Origin: HKCCE3408 sp039191215
GTDB taxonomy: Bacteria > Pseudomonadota > Alphaproteobacteria > Rhodobacterales > Rhodobacteraceae
NCBI GenBank assembly: GCA_039191215.1
Contig: JBCCXT010000014.1
Span: 3,677 to 67,676 of the forward strand
Reading direction: 5' to 3'
Length of the DNA: 64,000 bases
The notes below the pieces were generated by a model, which saw only the letters and a program-made list of their open reading frames with translations, was not told where the DNA came from and searched no databases. Shown piece after piece: positions 1-8,499 of this stretch (positions are counted from its first letter, which is position 1; each line of letters opens with the position of its first letter). The position numbers and the translations under genes are program-made.

Positions 1-66
1 GCTGCCGACCGCATCCGGGCGCGGTTCGGCGATGATGCGATCATGAAAGGCCGCGCCCTGCGCTAA
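1..66 (+). CDS. dinB: C-terminal end of a DNA polymerase IV-like protein (partial)
   Basis: The first 22 codons of the window read in frame to a TAA stop and give a tail with IRARFG followed by an acidic pair and KGRALR. This matches the C-terminus usual in alphaproteobacterial DinB, the error-prone Y-family polymerase that bypasses lesions. The rest of the gene lies before the window, so the catalytic palm and little-finger domains cannot be checked. The identification rests on about 20 residues only. Confidence 0.55.
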   Translation, partial: AADRIRARFGDDAIMKGRALR

Positions 67-187
67 TAGCAGCCCTCTCGCCGGCCCCGACAGCAATATC
101 AAATCGTCCGGGGCGACCCGAGTGACCGTGGCGCAGCCAAGGTCGCGAGACATGATCTTGCGCGTCAGCGCTCAACTTTTGAGGCAC

Positions 188-1048
188 TCACTCCGCGGCG
201 AGCGGCATTTGCGTGTTTGCGCCGCGGATCATCCGCTCCAATACCGAGGTGATCACGCCGCGAACGGCATCGAAGTTACTGTTTGGACGGATCAAACGCT
301 CGTTCATGTAGAGCGAGCGGTCGATCTCCACCTGAACCGCATGGCGGCCGCGCTGCGGCCGACCATAGGCCTGGGTCACATATGCCCCGGCAAAAGGCGC
401 GTTGCGGCTGACAACCAAGCCCGCGGCGGAAAAGGCGGCGTCGAGCTCCTCGACAAATTCAGGCGCGGCTGCCGCACCGAACCGGTCGCCGAGCACAACT
501 TCTGGCCGCCGACCGCCGGGCCGCGATACGCTGTCGAGCGCCTCATGCGGCATAGAGTGGAAATCGAGCAAAACGGCTTCACCAAAGCGCGCTTCGGCTT
601 GACGGATCAATCCATCAAGACAGGCATGATAGGGCCGCCAGACATTTTCGATCCGGGCCTCCGCCTCATCTTTGGTGATCTTCCCACGATAGATCGCGCG
701 GCCATTGGCCACAACCCGGGGTATCACACCCAGACCGCTGGATATGCGCGGATTTTGCGACGGGTAGCGCACGCCCTCGACCACCGCGGGGTCAAGCTCA
801 TCAGCGGAGCGGTTAAGATCGGTATAGGCGCGTGGATACTCGGCCACCAACAAAGGCGCGCCCAATTCAGGTGCCGCATCAACAAGCCTGTCCATAAACG
901 CGTCTTCAGATGTACGCACAGCTCGATCGTCAAGCACCGTGCGGCGCATGAAATTCCACGGATAGTGCCGGCCGGAATGGGGCGACGCGACGATGACAGG
1001 GGTGGTAATGTCATCAGGGGTCGTCAATCTGTATGGTGGTCGCGCCAT
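188..1048 (-). CDS. N-formylglutamate amidohydrolase family protein
   Basis: A 286-residue protein of the N-formylglutamate amidohydrolase (FGase) family, which hydrolyses N-formyl-L-glutamate to formate and glutamate in one branch of histidine catabolism. Family features visible are the N-terminal VASPHSGRHYP segment, the EYPRAYTDLNR segment, and the LLDFHSMPHE segment carrying candidate metal-binding His/Asp residues. I chose the ATG at 1048 over an upstream in-frame start because MARPPYRL follows a GAGGG ribosome site. No other hut genes are adjacent, so a general deformylating or N-acyl-amino-acid hydrolase role is equally possible. It stands alone, convergent with dinB and divergent from the tRNA. 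Confidence 0.85.
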   Translation of the reverse strand: MARPPYRLTTPDDITTPVIVASPHSGRHYPWNFMRRTVLDDRAVRTSEDAFMDRLVDAAPELGAPLLVAEYPRAYTDLNRSADELDPAVVEGVRYPSQNPRISSGLGVIPRVVANGRAIYRGKITKDEAEARIENVWRPYHACLDGLIRQAEARFGEAVLLDFHSMPHEALDSVSRPGGRRPEVVLGDRFGAAAAPEFVEELDAAFSAAGLVVSRNAPFAGAYVTQAYGRPQRGRHAVQVEIDRSLYMNERLIRPNSNFDAVRGVITSVLERMIRGANTQMPLAAE

Positions 1049-1206
1049 CAATCCCTCATTACGGGTCACAGGGTCCATATAGCCGGTTTTCCGCGCAAGC
1101 CAAAAGCCCTTGAACCGACAATCGACTCCTTTTATAGACCCACCTCACTCCAGCCGCCCGGCTGCCGGGTCATTTTCGGCCGTAAAGACCGGGGGGATGG
1201 GCACTC

Positions 1207-1281
<75 letters not shown>

Positions 1282-1388
1282 ACGCGCGCTGCATTTGCGG
1301 GGCCGAAAACGATAGGTCGCGAAGCGCAAAGCCTACGCGACCAAGGCCGCGCGGCCGCTGCGTTTTTCGGCAAAGATGGAGCCGACTG

Positions 1389-1411
1389 AGTGCCACCTCT
1401 ATTGTGGCACT
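1389..1411 (+). terminator. Hairpin downstream of tRNA-Val (possible terminator or operator)
   Basis: AGTGCCAC and GTGGCACT form a perfect 8-bp stem around a 7-base loop, followed by only TTGG. It lies between the tRNA and rpmJ and is preceded by two further inverted repeats (GGTCGCG/CGCGACC at 1315-1342 and a 12-base GC palindrome at 1345-1356). With no T-run, a DNA-binding palindrome is as likely as a terminator. Confidence 0.4.
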
Positions 1412-1497
1412 TTGGACACGAAAGAACCGCGCCAGACCGGCGCGACAGACAGAAACCCCGGGCGCAGGCACGCGCCGCGACATGATGGAGAGGCCCG

Positions 1498-1623
1498 ATG
1501 AAGGTCAGAAACTCGCTCCGCTCGCTCAAACAGCGCCATCGCGATTGCCGCGTCGTGCGCCGCAAGGGTCGGGTCTATGTGATCAACAAGACGCAGCGTA
1601 AATTCAAAGCGCGCCAAGGCTGA
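1498..1623 (+). CDS. rpmJ: 50S ribosomal protein L36 (41-residue, cysteine-ligand-free type)
   Basis: A 41-residue, very basic protein starting MKVRNSLRSLK and ending FKARQG is the L36 protein of the large ribosomal subunit. It has a single Cys (position 17) and lacks the CxxC...C/H zinc ribbon of the classical L36, so it is the zinc-independent form usual in alphaproteobacteria. The start is fixed by GGAGAGG about 6 bases upstream. It stands alone with its own terminator. Confidence 0.95.
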   Translation: MKVRNSLRSLKQRHRDCRVVRRKGRVYVINKTQRKFKARQG

Positions 1624-1633
1624 CCATCCAGAA

Positions 1634-1665
1634 AACCGCCCCCCCCCGGGGCGGTTTCGCTTTTT
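1634..1665 (+). terminator. Rho-independent terminator of rpmJ
   Basis: AACCGCCCC pairs with GGGGCGGTT across a C-rich loop, followed by TCGCTTTTT. It sits 10 bases after the rpmJ stop and may also serve the convergent gene that ends at 1674. Confidence 0.88.
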
Positions 1666-1673
1666 GGGCTCCC

Positions 1674-3356
1674 TTACTGAACAATCACGCGAATTCCGTT
1701 CGACAGCATGCGTGCAATCGTCGGCTGATCCAGATAGCCGGTCTGCGGCAGCCCCTCATCGCCTTGAAAAGCGGCAATCGCAGCACGGGCCTGGTCGTCA
1801 AACACACCATCCGCCCGTCCCGGCTCATACCCGCCATCGTCCAAACGGCGCTCGATCAGCAACCGCGTGATACCTGGCAGATTAAGTGCTGCCTCGCGCG
1901 CGGCGAGCTGCGCTTGGGCGTCCTCGTCAACCGGCGCCGGTTCGCCCGACAAGATTGCGATCCGGGTCTGTGCCTCGCGGGCATGGCTGCCATCGGGATG
2001 AGCGGCCAAATATCCGCGATAGGCCGGCACGGTGTCTTGGCTGCGGGCAAAATCCCAGGCCGCCTGCTCTTCCGCCGCAGCAGCCGCGTCAGCGGCGGCA
2101 TCAATGTCGCCCAGCCGCGCATTAGCGATGTCGGCAAACAAACCGTTCGGATAGCGCGTGACATAGGCCCTCAGGCCCGCCTCGGTGCGGCCCTGGCCGG
2201 TTGCCGTCCAATAGGCCCGATCCAGCCGGTCGCGTTCCGCCCGTGCAGCGGCCTCTTCGGCCTCGATCTGGGCCCGGCGCAAGGTTGCCTGATCCGCCAG
2301 AACCTGCAGCAAACCGCGATCAAGATAGCCCGTGACATCAAGGTCATTTGCACTTTGAAAACCACGGATAGCCGCCCGTGTGCCGCCACCGAAGATTCCG
2401 TCGATCCCGTTGGTGTTAAAGCCCAGAACCGTCAGATCGGACTGTATGGCGCGTCGATCGGCGCGGTTCAATGACAGCGCGGCCTCGATCTCCTCGGCAC
2501 TCGGCGGGGTGTTCTGCAGCGTATCTAGCCGCGCGCGGGCCTCGCGGACAAAGGATCCGGTGGGGTATTGCGTCAGATAGTTGATATAGGCGCCTTCGGT
2601 ATCAAGCTCCTGCACCGCGTCCCATAGGTTGCGCTCGGCCGTGCTGATAGCGGCCGGAAAGACCGGGATGCCGGGGGCGTCGACCGCGCTTTCCGGCTCG
2701 GCCTCAAGAAACGCGACCGAGCGGCTCAAAAAGCCTTGTGTCTCAAGGCCCTGGATGCCCTCGAGCACCTCAGGAAGCGACAGGCCTGGCCGCGTGAGCG
2801 CGAAACTTGCAACGCGTGTGATGACCCGCGGCGCACCGGAAATCACCGTCACGCCCTGGGGCGGCTCGGGCACTTGCAAACCTGCTGCCAAGCCAGGCCC
2901 GAGATCAATCGCGCGTGGCTCTGTGCCAAGCAAAACCACCGATCTGCCAGGTGCTGTGGATGCCAGCGCGTAGATCGTCGACAGCGCAACGCCGTGACTG
3001 CCGATGTCTGCCCGGTTGGGTGCCTCTGCATCAGTGCCCAAAAACCAAACCTCGCCATCCGCACTATGGCTAAAATGACCGGAAAGCGCGATGATCAACC
3101 GGCGATCTTCTCCGGCGGTGAGCAATTCGGAAAATGCCGCGCGGATCTCATCGATTGTCAGGTCGGTGCCTTGTGTCACGTCAAAGCCCGCATCGAGCAA
3201 GGCCGGGCCTGCGCTGGTGATGGATTGCGCCCCCCGGATGCGTGCTGCGTCGTCGTAATTGGCATTGCCAATCAGCAGCGCAGTATCGGCCTGAGCCAGC
3301 GCGGGCACTAGGCTAAGCGCAAGGGCTGCCGCCGCGACATATCGGGCAAGGATCAT
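1674..3356 (-). CDS. Secreted caspase-fold protein with two peptidoglycan-binding domains, catalytic Cys apparently absent
   Basis: A 560-residue exported protein. Residues 1-23 form a signal peptide ending AQA. Residues about 24-230 resemble a bacterial caspase-like (C14) domain: ALLIGNANYDD, an ISLSGH-like LSGH motif at 91-94 giving the His of the dyad, then WFLGTDAE. The strand that normally ends in the catalytic Asp-Ala-Cys reads VVLLGTEPRA (140-149), with no Cys. Two PG_binding_1-type repeats follow, at about 295-355 (GIDGIFGGGTRAAIRGFQ) and 495-555 (ADGVFDDQARAAIAAFQ). Between them lie alanine- and glutamate-rich helical segments with repeated YPxGxFxxxARxRL-like motifs (SEL1/TPR-like spacing). 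Likely periplasmic and peptidoglycan-associated; whether it is enzymatic is doubtful. Confidence 0.75.
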   Translation of the reverse strand: MILARYVAAAALALSLVPALAQADTALLIGNANYDDAARIRGAQSITSAGPALLDAGFDVTQGTDLTIDEIRAAFSELLTAGEDRRLIIALSGHFSHSADGEVWFLGTDAEAPNRADIGSHGVALSTIYALASTAPGRSVVLLGTEPRAIDLGPGLAAGLQVPEPPQGVTVISGAPRVITRVASFALTRPGLSLPEVLEGIQGLETQGFLSRSVAFLEAEPESAVDAPGIPVFPAAISTAERNLWDAVQELDTEGAYINYLTQYPTGSFVREARARLDTLQNTPPSAEEIEAALSLNRADRRAIQSDLTVLGFNTNGIDGIFGGGTRAAIRGFQSANDLDVTGYLDRGLLQVLADQATLRRAQIEAEEAAARAERDRLDRAYWTATGQGRTEAGLRAYVTRYPNGLFADIANARLGDIDAAADAAAAAEEQAAWDFARSQDTVPAYRGYLAAHPDGSHAREAQTRIAILSGEPAPVDEDAQAQLAAREAALNLPGITRLLIERRLDDGGYEPGRADGVFDDQARAAIAAFQGDEGLPQTGYLDQPTIARMLSNGIRVIVQ

Positions 3357-3478
3357 CGTACACTCCCTCGGAATTTCCCTCTCGGGCCTAACATGGCCCG
3401 GGCTGTTAACCGATAACAGGGGAAGATTCCGCGAAAGGCCGCTTTGTGCGGTATCCGCACGGTCTGGACTTTGGCCTC

Positions 3479-4699
3479 TTAGCTATAATCGCGTCGGTCT
3501 TCGATGACCTTGCCGTCATTAGGCAGGCTGCCCGGTGCGACCAACTCAACCTTGCCGCGCAGTTTCAAGGTTTCCAGAACAGATGCCGACACGGCGTCGG
3601 TATCGGCGCCGGATGCCTCAACCTGGACATGCATGACGTCTTGCTCACCCGCACGCTCGGCGATGACGCGGGCGCGCGAGATCTCTGGATGGCGCGCGAC
3701 AAGTTGAGCCACTTGTTCGGGGCGCACGAACATGCCCTTGATCTTGGTGGTCTGATCGGCTCGGCCCATCCAACCTTTGATGCGCATATTGGTCCGCCCG
3801 CACGGGCTTTGGCCGGGTAGCACCGCGCTCAGGTCGCCGGTGGCAAAGCGGATCAGCGGGTAGTCGGGGTTGAGCGTGGTGACCAAAACCTCCCCCACTT
3901 CGCCCTCTGGCACAGGATCCCCTGTGCCGGGGCGGACAATCTCCACAATCACACCTTCATCGACGATCATCCCCTCTTGTGCGGCGCTTTCATAGGCCAC
4001 ATTGCCCAAATCGGCGGTGGCATAATTCTGCAAACACAGGATCCCGCGATCGGCATATTCCTGGCGTAAGGACGGAAAAAGCGCGCCCCCCCCGACTGCC
4101 GCCTTGGTGATGGCAAGTGTCACGCCGATCTCTTGGGCTTTGTCGAGGATCACCTTGAGATAATCCGGCGTCCCGGCATAGGCGGTTGATCCGACATCAG
4201 CCGCCGCGCGGACCTGCAATTCAGTCTGGCCAACACCGGCCGGCAGCACAGCGGCGCCGACAGCGCGCGCGCCAGATTCGAAAATCATGCCCGCGGGCGT
4301 TAGATGGTAGGCAAAGCAGTTTTGCACGATATCACCCGGGCCCACCCCGAGCGCATGCAGGAACCGGCCGATCCGCCACCAATCATGACTGACCCCGCCC
4401 GGCTCATAAATTGGGCCAGGGCTCTGGAAGATGTGGGCGAAATCTGGCGCAGGCTTTGCCGTGAAGCCGCCGAACGGCGCAATATCAGATTGCGCCGCGC
4501 CAAGGGCTGCCTTGCGTAGAACCGGAAGCTGCGCGAGATCGGCGGGCGACGATACGGCCTCGGCCGTGACATCGGCGAGCGATCTGGCGTTGCCGGGAAG
4601 AGCCTTCGCATTGGCGATCTGGACCGGCAATTCGCGCGCCAAAGCGGCTGCCCTTGCATCGGCGCTTCGGGTTTCCAGCGTGGTGAAATCACCGTCCAT
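3479..4699 (-). CDS. Phenylacetate-CoA ligase-like AMP-forming enzyme
   Basis: A 406-residue adenylate-forming enzyme of the PaaK-like branch, which activates an aromatic or related carboxylic acid with ATP and CoA. Motifs fitting the family are YAGTPDYLKVIL, LCLQNYATADLGNVAYE, the RFATGDLSAVL segment holding the ribose-binding Asp, and IKGMFVRPEQVAQLV leading into the C-terminal domain. The glycine-rich P-loop typical of large acyl-CoA synthetases is not obvious, as in PaaK. It is the last gene of the minus-strand transporter cluster, 41 bases after livF, which suggests that it activates the imported substrate. Substrate identity cannot be read from the sequence. Confidence 0.8.
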   Translation of the reverse strand: MDGDFTTLETRSADARAAALARELPVQIANAKALPGNARSLADVTAEAVSSPADLAQLPVLRKAALGAAQSDIAPFGGFTAKPAPDFAHIFQSPGPIYEPGGVSHDWWRIGRFLHALGVGPGDIVQNCFAYHLTPAGMIFESGARAVGAAVLPAGVGQTELQVRAAADVGSTAYAGTPDYLKVILDKAQEIGVTLAITKAAVGGGALFPSLRQEYADRGILCLQNYATADLGNVAYESAAQEGMIVDEGVIVEIVRPGTGDPVPEGEVGEVLVTTLNPDYPLIRFATGDLSAVLPGQSPCGRTNMRIKGWMGRADQTTKIKGMFVRPEQVAQLVARHPEISRARVIAERAGEQDVMHVQVEASGADTDAVSASVLETLKLRGKVELVAPGSLPNDGKVIEDRRDYS

Positions 4700-4740
4700 G
4701 GCTAAGCCCTTTGTCTTCTATGTGCCGCGATTGACCGACG

Positions 4741-5574
4741 TCACGACAGCCAACGTTTGCGCCGCCGGTATGACCGTACGTCACGGAATGATTTGCGCCC
4801 TTCCTCCGACATGCCGAGATAGAATTCCTTCACATCGGGGTTTTCCCGTAGATCGGCCGCGGCGCCATCCATCACCACGCGGCCCGATTCCAGGATGTAG
4901 CCGTAATGGGCGAAGCGCAGCGCCACATTGGTGTTCTGCTCGGCCAGCAGGAAGCTCACGCCCTCCTGCTCATTGAGCGATTTCACAATGCCAAATATCT
5001 CTTCCACAAGCTGTGGCGCGAGCCCCATTGAGGGCTCATCAAGCAGGATGGTCTCAGGCCGGGACATCAGCGCGCGCCCGATGGCACACATCTGCTGTTC
5101 ACCGCCGGACGTGTAACCCGCCTGGCTTTTACGGCGTTCTTTGAGGCGCGGAAAATAGCTATAGACCTTTTCCAAATCCGCATCGATTGCACCGCGGTCC
5201 TTGCGCGTGTAGCTGCCTGTCAGCAGGTTCTCTTCGACCGTCAGATGCCCAAAGCAATGGCGGCCCTCCATCACCTGGATGACGCCGCGTTCGACCAGAT
5301 CAGCGGGGTTCAACTCCTGCACCCGCTCACCGCGATACGTGATTGAGCCTTTGGTGACCTCGCCACGCTCGGAATGCAGGAGGTTAGAGATCGCCTTTAG
5401 CGTCGTCGTCTTGCCCGCACCGTTTCCGCCCAACAAAGCAGTGATCCCGCCCTTTGGCACACGCAGGCTGACGCCCTTCAAAACGAGGATCACATGGTTG
5501 TAGATCACCTCGACATTGTTGACCTCCAGCAGCGTCTCCGCTGACACCGCGCTGTCGGTATTCTGATCGAGCAT
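4741..5574 (-). CDS. livF: Branched-chain-type ABC transporter ATP-binding protein (LivF-like)
   Basis: A 277-residue ABC ATPase with Walker A GGNGAGKTTTLKAI, a signature-like YTSGGEQQMCAIGRAL, Walker B ETILLDEPSMGLAP and the switch His region (AEQNTNVALRFAHYGYIL). It is the smaller of the two nucleotide-binding subunits of a Liv/Urt-type importer. The start at 5574 (MLDQNTD) mirrors the MLDQTVT start of the livG partner and avoids a long overlap with the upstream gene. The tail is unusually basic (RRRKRW). It lies between the binding-protein gene and the PaaK-like ligase. Confidence 0.9.
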   Translation of the reverse strand: MLDQNTDSAVSAETLLEVNNVEVIYNHVILVLKGVSLRVPKGGITALLGGNGAGKTTTLKAISNLLHSERGEVTKGSITYRGERVQELNPADLVERGVIQVMEGRHCFGHLTVEENLLTGSYTRKDRGAIDADLEKVYSYFPRLKERRKSQAGYTSGGEQQMCAIGRALMSRPETILLDEPSMGLAPQLVEEIFGIVKSLNEQEGVSFLLAEQNTNVALRFAHYGYILESGRVVMDGAAADLRENPDVKEFYLGMSEEGRKSFRDVRSYRRRKRWLS

Positions 5575-5644
5575 CCCGGCCCTCGTATCACATCGTAATT
5601 CTGCAAAGCCGGCGGCGAGGGTAACCCCGCCGCCGGGATGGTCA

Positions 5645-6931
5645 TCAGCTTTCGTTGCAGTTGCGCGGCTCGACCCCGGCTTCGGCAGCATAGGCGGCCG
5701 AATCTTCGTCGATCAGCGGCTGCGTGACGCTGTCGTCGGGCTCAATGAAGCCCGTCAGCGTGATCCAGCTTTGCGCCTCGGCGTCCCATTCCTGGATCCG
5801 CCCCAGGCCCGGGCCGCCATGGTTGGCACAGCTCACCGCAAAGGCCGGACCGACACCGGGCATACCAAGCTCTTCCATGAGCGCCTCAGTGATCTCCAAC
5901 GCTTCCATGCCGTCGCGCATCATCGATGCATCGATCTCGGCCACGCCGTGGATTTCCTGGGCCGTGCGCGCAGCCTCCGCCGCAAGCATCGCCGCATACA
6001 TGCCGCGGATGTAAAGAACGGTGCCAAGGTTGTTTGATTCACCGGCACCAAGGCCCGCATCAATCACCATCGACTGGATCTCATCAAGGACCGGCAGCTC
6101 ACCCACGCCGTTCATGTTCAGCGACCGGTAACCATTGGCATCGGCGCCCGCTGGCAGCACGTCAGGCTCAGCCCCGCCCCACCAATTGCCGATGAAATTG
6201 TTCATCGGGAAGCGGATATTGGCGGCCTCTTGGATCGCGACCTGGTTCATCACGCCCCAGCCCCACATTAGGACATAGTCGGGACGCTCGCGTCGGATTG
6301 TCAGCCATTGGTTACCCTGTTCCTGACCGGGATGGTCAACGGCTAGTTGAACCAGCTCAAAACCCTGCTGTGCGGCCAGCGTCTCCAGCGTGCGGATCGG
6401 CTCCCGGCCATAGGCGGAGTTGTGGTAGAGCAGCGCGATCTTCTGACCCTCTAGGCTGCCCTCATTCTCGTCGAGCAGATAGTTGATCATCACCGACGCG
6501 GCGTCCCAGTAATTCGCCGGGTAGTTGAACACCCATTCGAACACTTCGCCGTTGGCCGCCGATGTCCGGCCATAGCCCATCGTATGAAGCGGGATACCAT
6601 CGGCCGAGACACGCGGGATCAGCTGATAGGTGATGCCGGTCGACAGAGGCTGATAGACCAGCGCGCCTTCGCCACGGGTGGATTCGTAGCATTCGACGCC
6701 ACGCTCGGTGTTATAGGCGGTCTCACATTCCACGACGCGGGTTTCGACCCCGCCGATGCCGCCATCGCGCTGATTGAGAAGCGTCATGTAATCGGCATAG
6801 CCATCTGCGAATGGTATGCCGCCGGCGGCATACGGACCCGTCCGGTATGACAGCGATGGGAACACCAGGTCCGCCATCGCAGGTGCAGCGGCCATCACGG
6901 CCCCCGTCACCAGGACTGCTAGTTTCTTCAT
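5645..6931 (-). CDS. Periplasmic substrate-binding protein of the Liv-type ABC importer
   Basis: A 428-residue Leu/Ile/Val-binding-protein-like (type I periplasmic) receptor. Residues 1-20 are a Sec signal peptide ending APAMA. FPSLSYRTGPYAAGG then begins the first lobe, as in receptors that bind amino acids, ureas or aromatic acids. Four scattered cysteines (for example in VECETAY and GVECYES) could form disulfides. It is transcribed with the two permeases and both ATPases. The context of two CoA ligases argues for a carboxylic acid rather than an amino acid ligand, but this is inference. Confidence 0.87.
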   Translation of the reverse strand: MKKLAVLVTGAVMAAAPAMADLVFPSLSYRTGPYAAGGIPFADGYADYMTLLNQRDGGIGGVETRVVECETAYNTERGVECYESTRGEGALVYQPLSTGITYQLIPRVSADGIPLHTMGYGRTSAANGEVFEWVFNYPANYWDAASVMINYLLDENEGSLEGQKIALLYHNSAYGREPIRTLETLAAQQGFELVQLAVDHPGQEQGNQWLTIRRERPDYVLMWGWGVMNQVAIQEAANIRFPMNNFIGNWWGGAEPDVLPAGADANGYRSLNMNGVGELPVLDEIQSMVIDAGLGAGESNNLGTVLYIRGMYAAMLAAEAARTAQEIHGVAEIDASMMRDGMEALEITEALMEELGMPGVGPAFAVSCANHGGPGLGRIQEWDAEAQSWITLTGFIEPDDSVTQPLIDEDSAAYAAEAGVEPRNCNES

Positions 6932-6977
6932 CGGTAGTGTCCTCCCTAGATTATTCCGATGTCGTGGTAACGGCCGC

Positions 6978-8063
6978 TCAGTGCGGGAACGGCCAAAGTC
7001 TCAACTTCTCTTTGACGATGCTCCACAAGCGCGCGAGCCCATGCGGCTCAACGATCAGGAACATCATGATCAGCCCGCCGACGATCACAAACTCCAGATG
7101 GCGCGACAGCGCCGTATCCCAGCCAAATCCATCGGTCAGCACGTTGGTCAGCAGAACCGGCAACAGCACCATAAAGGCCGCGCCCGCGAAACTGCCAAAG
7201 ATTGAGCCAAGGCCGCCGATGATGATCATGAAGAGAACCAGGAACGACTTTTGAATGCCGTAGACCTCACCCACTTCGACGGCACCAAGATAGATGGTGA
7301 AGAAAAGCGCGCCCGACACGCCCACGTAAAACGAGCTGACCGCAAAGGCCGACAGCTTTGCTTTGAGCGGGTTTACACCGATGATTTCGGCGGCGATGTC
7401 CATATCGCGAATGGCCATCCATTGCCGCCCGATCGAGCCGCGCGTCAGGTTCCGCGCCACCCAGGCCAGCAGAAACACAAACGCGAGACAGAAAAGGTAC
7501 TTTACCCAGGATTCCGCATTCGGTCCGGTCAGCGCCAGGTCGACCCCATAAAATAGCGGCCGCTCCGGCGCGCTGATCTGGCCAGAGGCGGAATAGTTGA
7601 AAAACCACGGCACACGGTTGAAAAGCCACACCAGGAAGAACTGCGCGGCCAGCGTTGCAACCGCCAAATAGAAACCTTTGATGCGCAGACTTGGCAGGCC
7701 AAACGCCACCCCGACCAGCGCCGTCATGAACCCCGAAAGCAGTGTGATCGTGAACATGTCGAGCCCGGGAAAGGCCGTCATCAGCTTGTAGGAGGTATAA
7801 GCGCCCACCGCCATGAAGCCACCCGTGCCCAATGACACCTGGCCGCAAAACCCCGTCAGAATGTTGAGGCCAATCGCGGCGATCACATAGATCAAAAACG
7901 GCAGCAGGATCGCGTTGGCCCAATAATCGGTGATCACAAAGGGCACGACCGCCACGGCCAGTGCCGCAGCGATATAATAGCTGTAGCGGTCGAGGCTGAT
8001 CGGAAAGGTCTGGTTGTCCTGGGCATAGGACGTTTTGAAGTCACCCGCCTCGCGGTAGAACAT
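6978..8063 (-). CDS. livM: Branched-chain-type ABC transporter permease (LivM-like)
   Basis: A 361-residue integral membrane protein with about eight to ten hydrophobic segments. It has the LivM hallmark LNILTGFCGQVSLGTGGFMAVGAY and, toward the end, GGLGSIFGSFAGAAFMVLLP. It forms the transmembrane channel together with LivH. It is separated from livH by a small gene on the other strand (8151-8462), which is unusual because liv permeases are normally adjacent. Confidence 0.9.
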   Translation of the reverse strand: MFYREAGDFKTSYAQDNQTFPISLDRYSYYIAAALAVAVVPFVITDYWANAILLPFLIYVIAAIGLNILTGFCGQVSLGTGGFMAVGAYTSYKLMTAFPGLDMFTITLLSGFMTALVGVAFGLPSLRIKGFYLAVATLAAQFFLVWLFNRVPWFFNYSASGQISAPERPLFYGVDLALTGPNAESWVKYLFCLAFVFLLAWVARNLTRGSIGRQWMAIRDMDIAAEIIGVNPLKAKLSAFAVSSFYVGVSGALFFTIYLGAVEVGEVYGIQKSFLVLFMIIIGGLGSIFGSFAGAAFMVLLPVLLTNVLTDGFGWDTALSRHLEFVIVGGLIMMFLIVEPHGLARLWSIVKEKLRLWPFPH

Positions 8064-8150
8064 GGCTTAAACCCCCGTCCCTGCTGCGTCAGGCCCAATT
8101 TCCGTCGCATTGATCTGCCAGAACATCGGCACTGAAACGGGAGAGCCGAC

Positions 8151-8462
8151 ATGACGATTGCAGCCCAAATCCGCGAATTGCGTGACCTTGTTGATGCCGG
8201 CGATATGACGGAGGCCGAATTCAACATCGCGAAAGATCGGGTGCTCAACACGCCCGTGGCGCCGCCCTCGCAAGATGTCACGATGCGCATGTCGGGCACG
8301 TCCTACAGGCTCGCCTTTTTGGTGTTGGCCGCGGCCACGCTTGCGTTCGGCGGCATCGGCATTTTGACGGGCTTCGAGTTTGCACTTGCGCTCGGCCTGC
8401 TGAGCCTCATCGCAATGCTGCCGCTCGCCATTTACATGTGGGTCATCGGCGTAACCCAGTAA
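8151..8462 (+). CDS. Small SHOCT-like membrane protein
   Basis: A 103-residue protein. Residues 4-32 (IRELRDLVDAGDMTEAEFNIAK) match the SHOCT short helical motif often found at the ends of membrane or oligomeric proteins. After a 15-residue linker come two hydrophobic segments, at about 52-70 and 75-100. The start is an ATG with GGGAGAG six bases before. It is encoded on the strand opposite to the transporter genes that flank it on both sides, so it has its own transcription. Function unknown. Confidence 0.75.
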   Translation: MTIAAQIRELRDLVDAGDMTEAEFNIAKDRVLNTPVAPPSQDVTMRMSGTSYRLAFLVLAAATLAFGGIGILTGFEFALALGLLSLIAMLPLAIYMWVIGVTQ

Positions 8463-8499
8463 GGGGCTTTCTCCGCGCATTGCGGGCACTGCCATCTTG

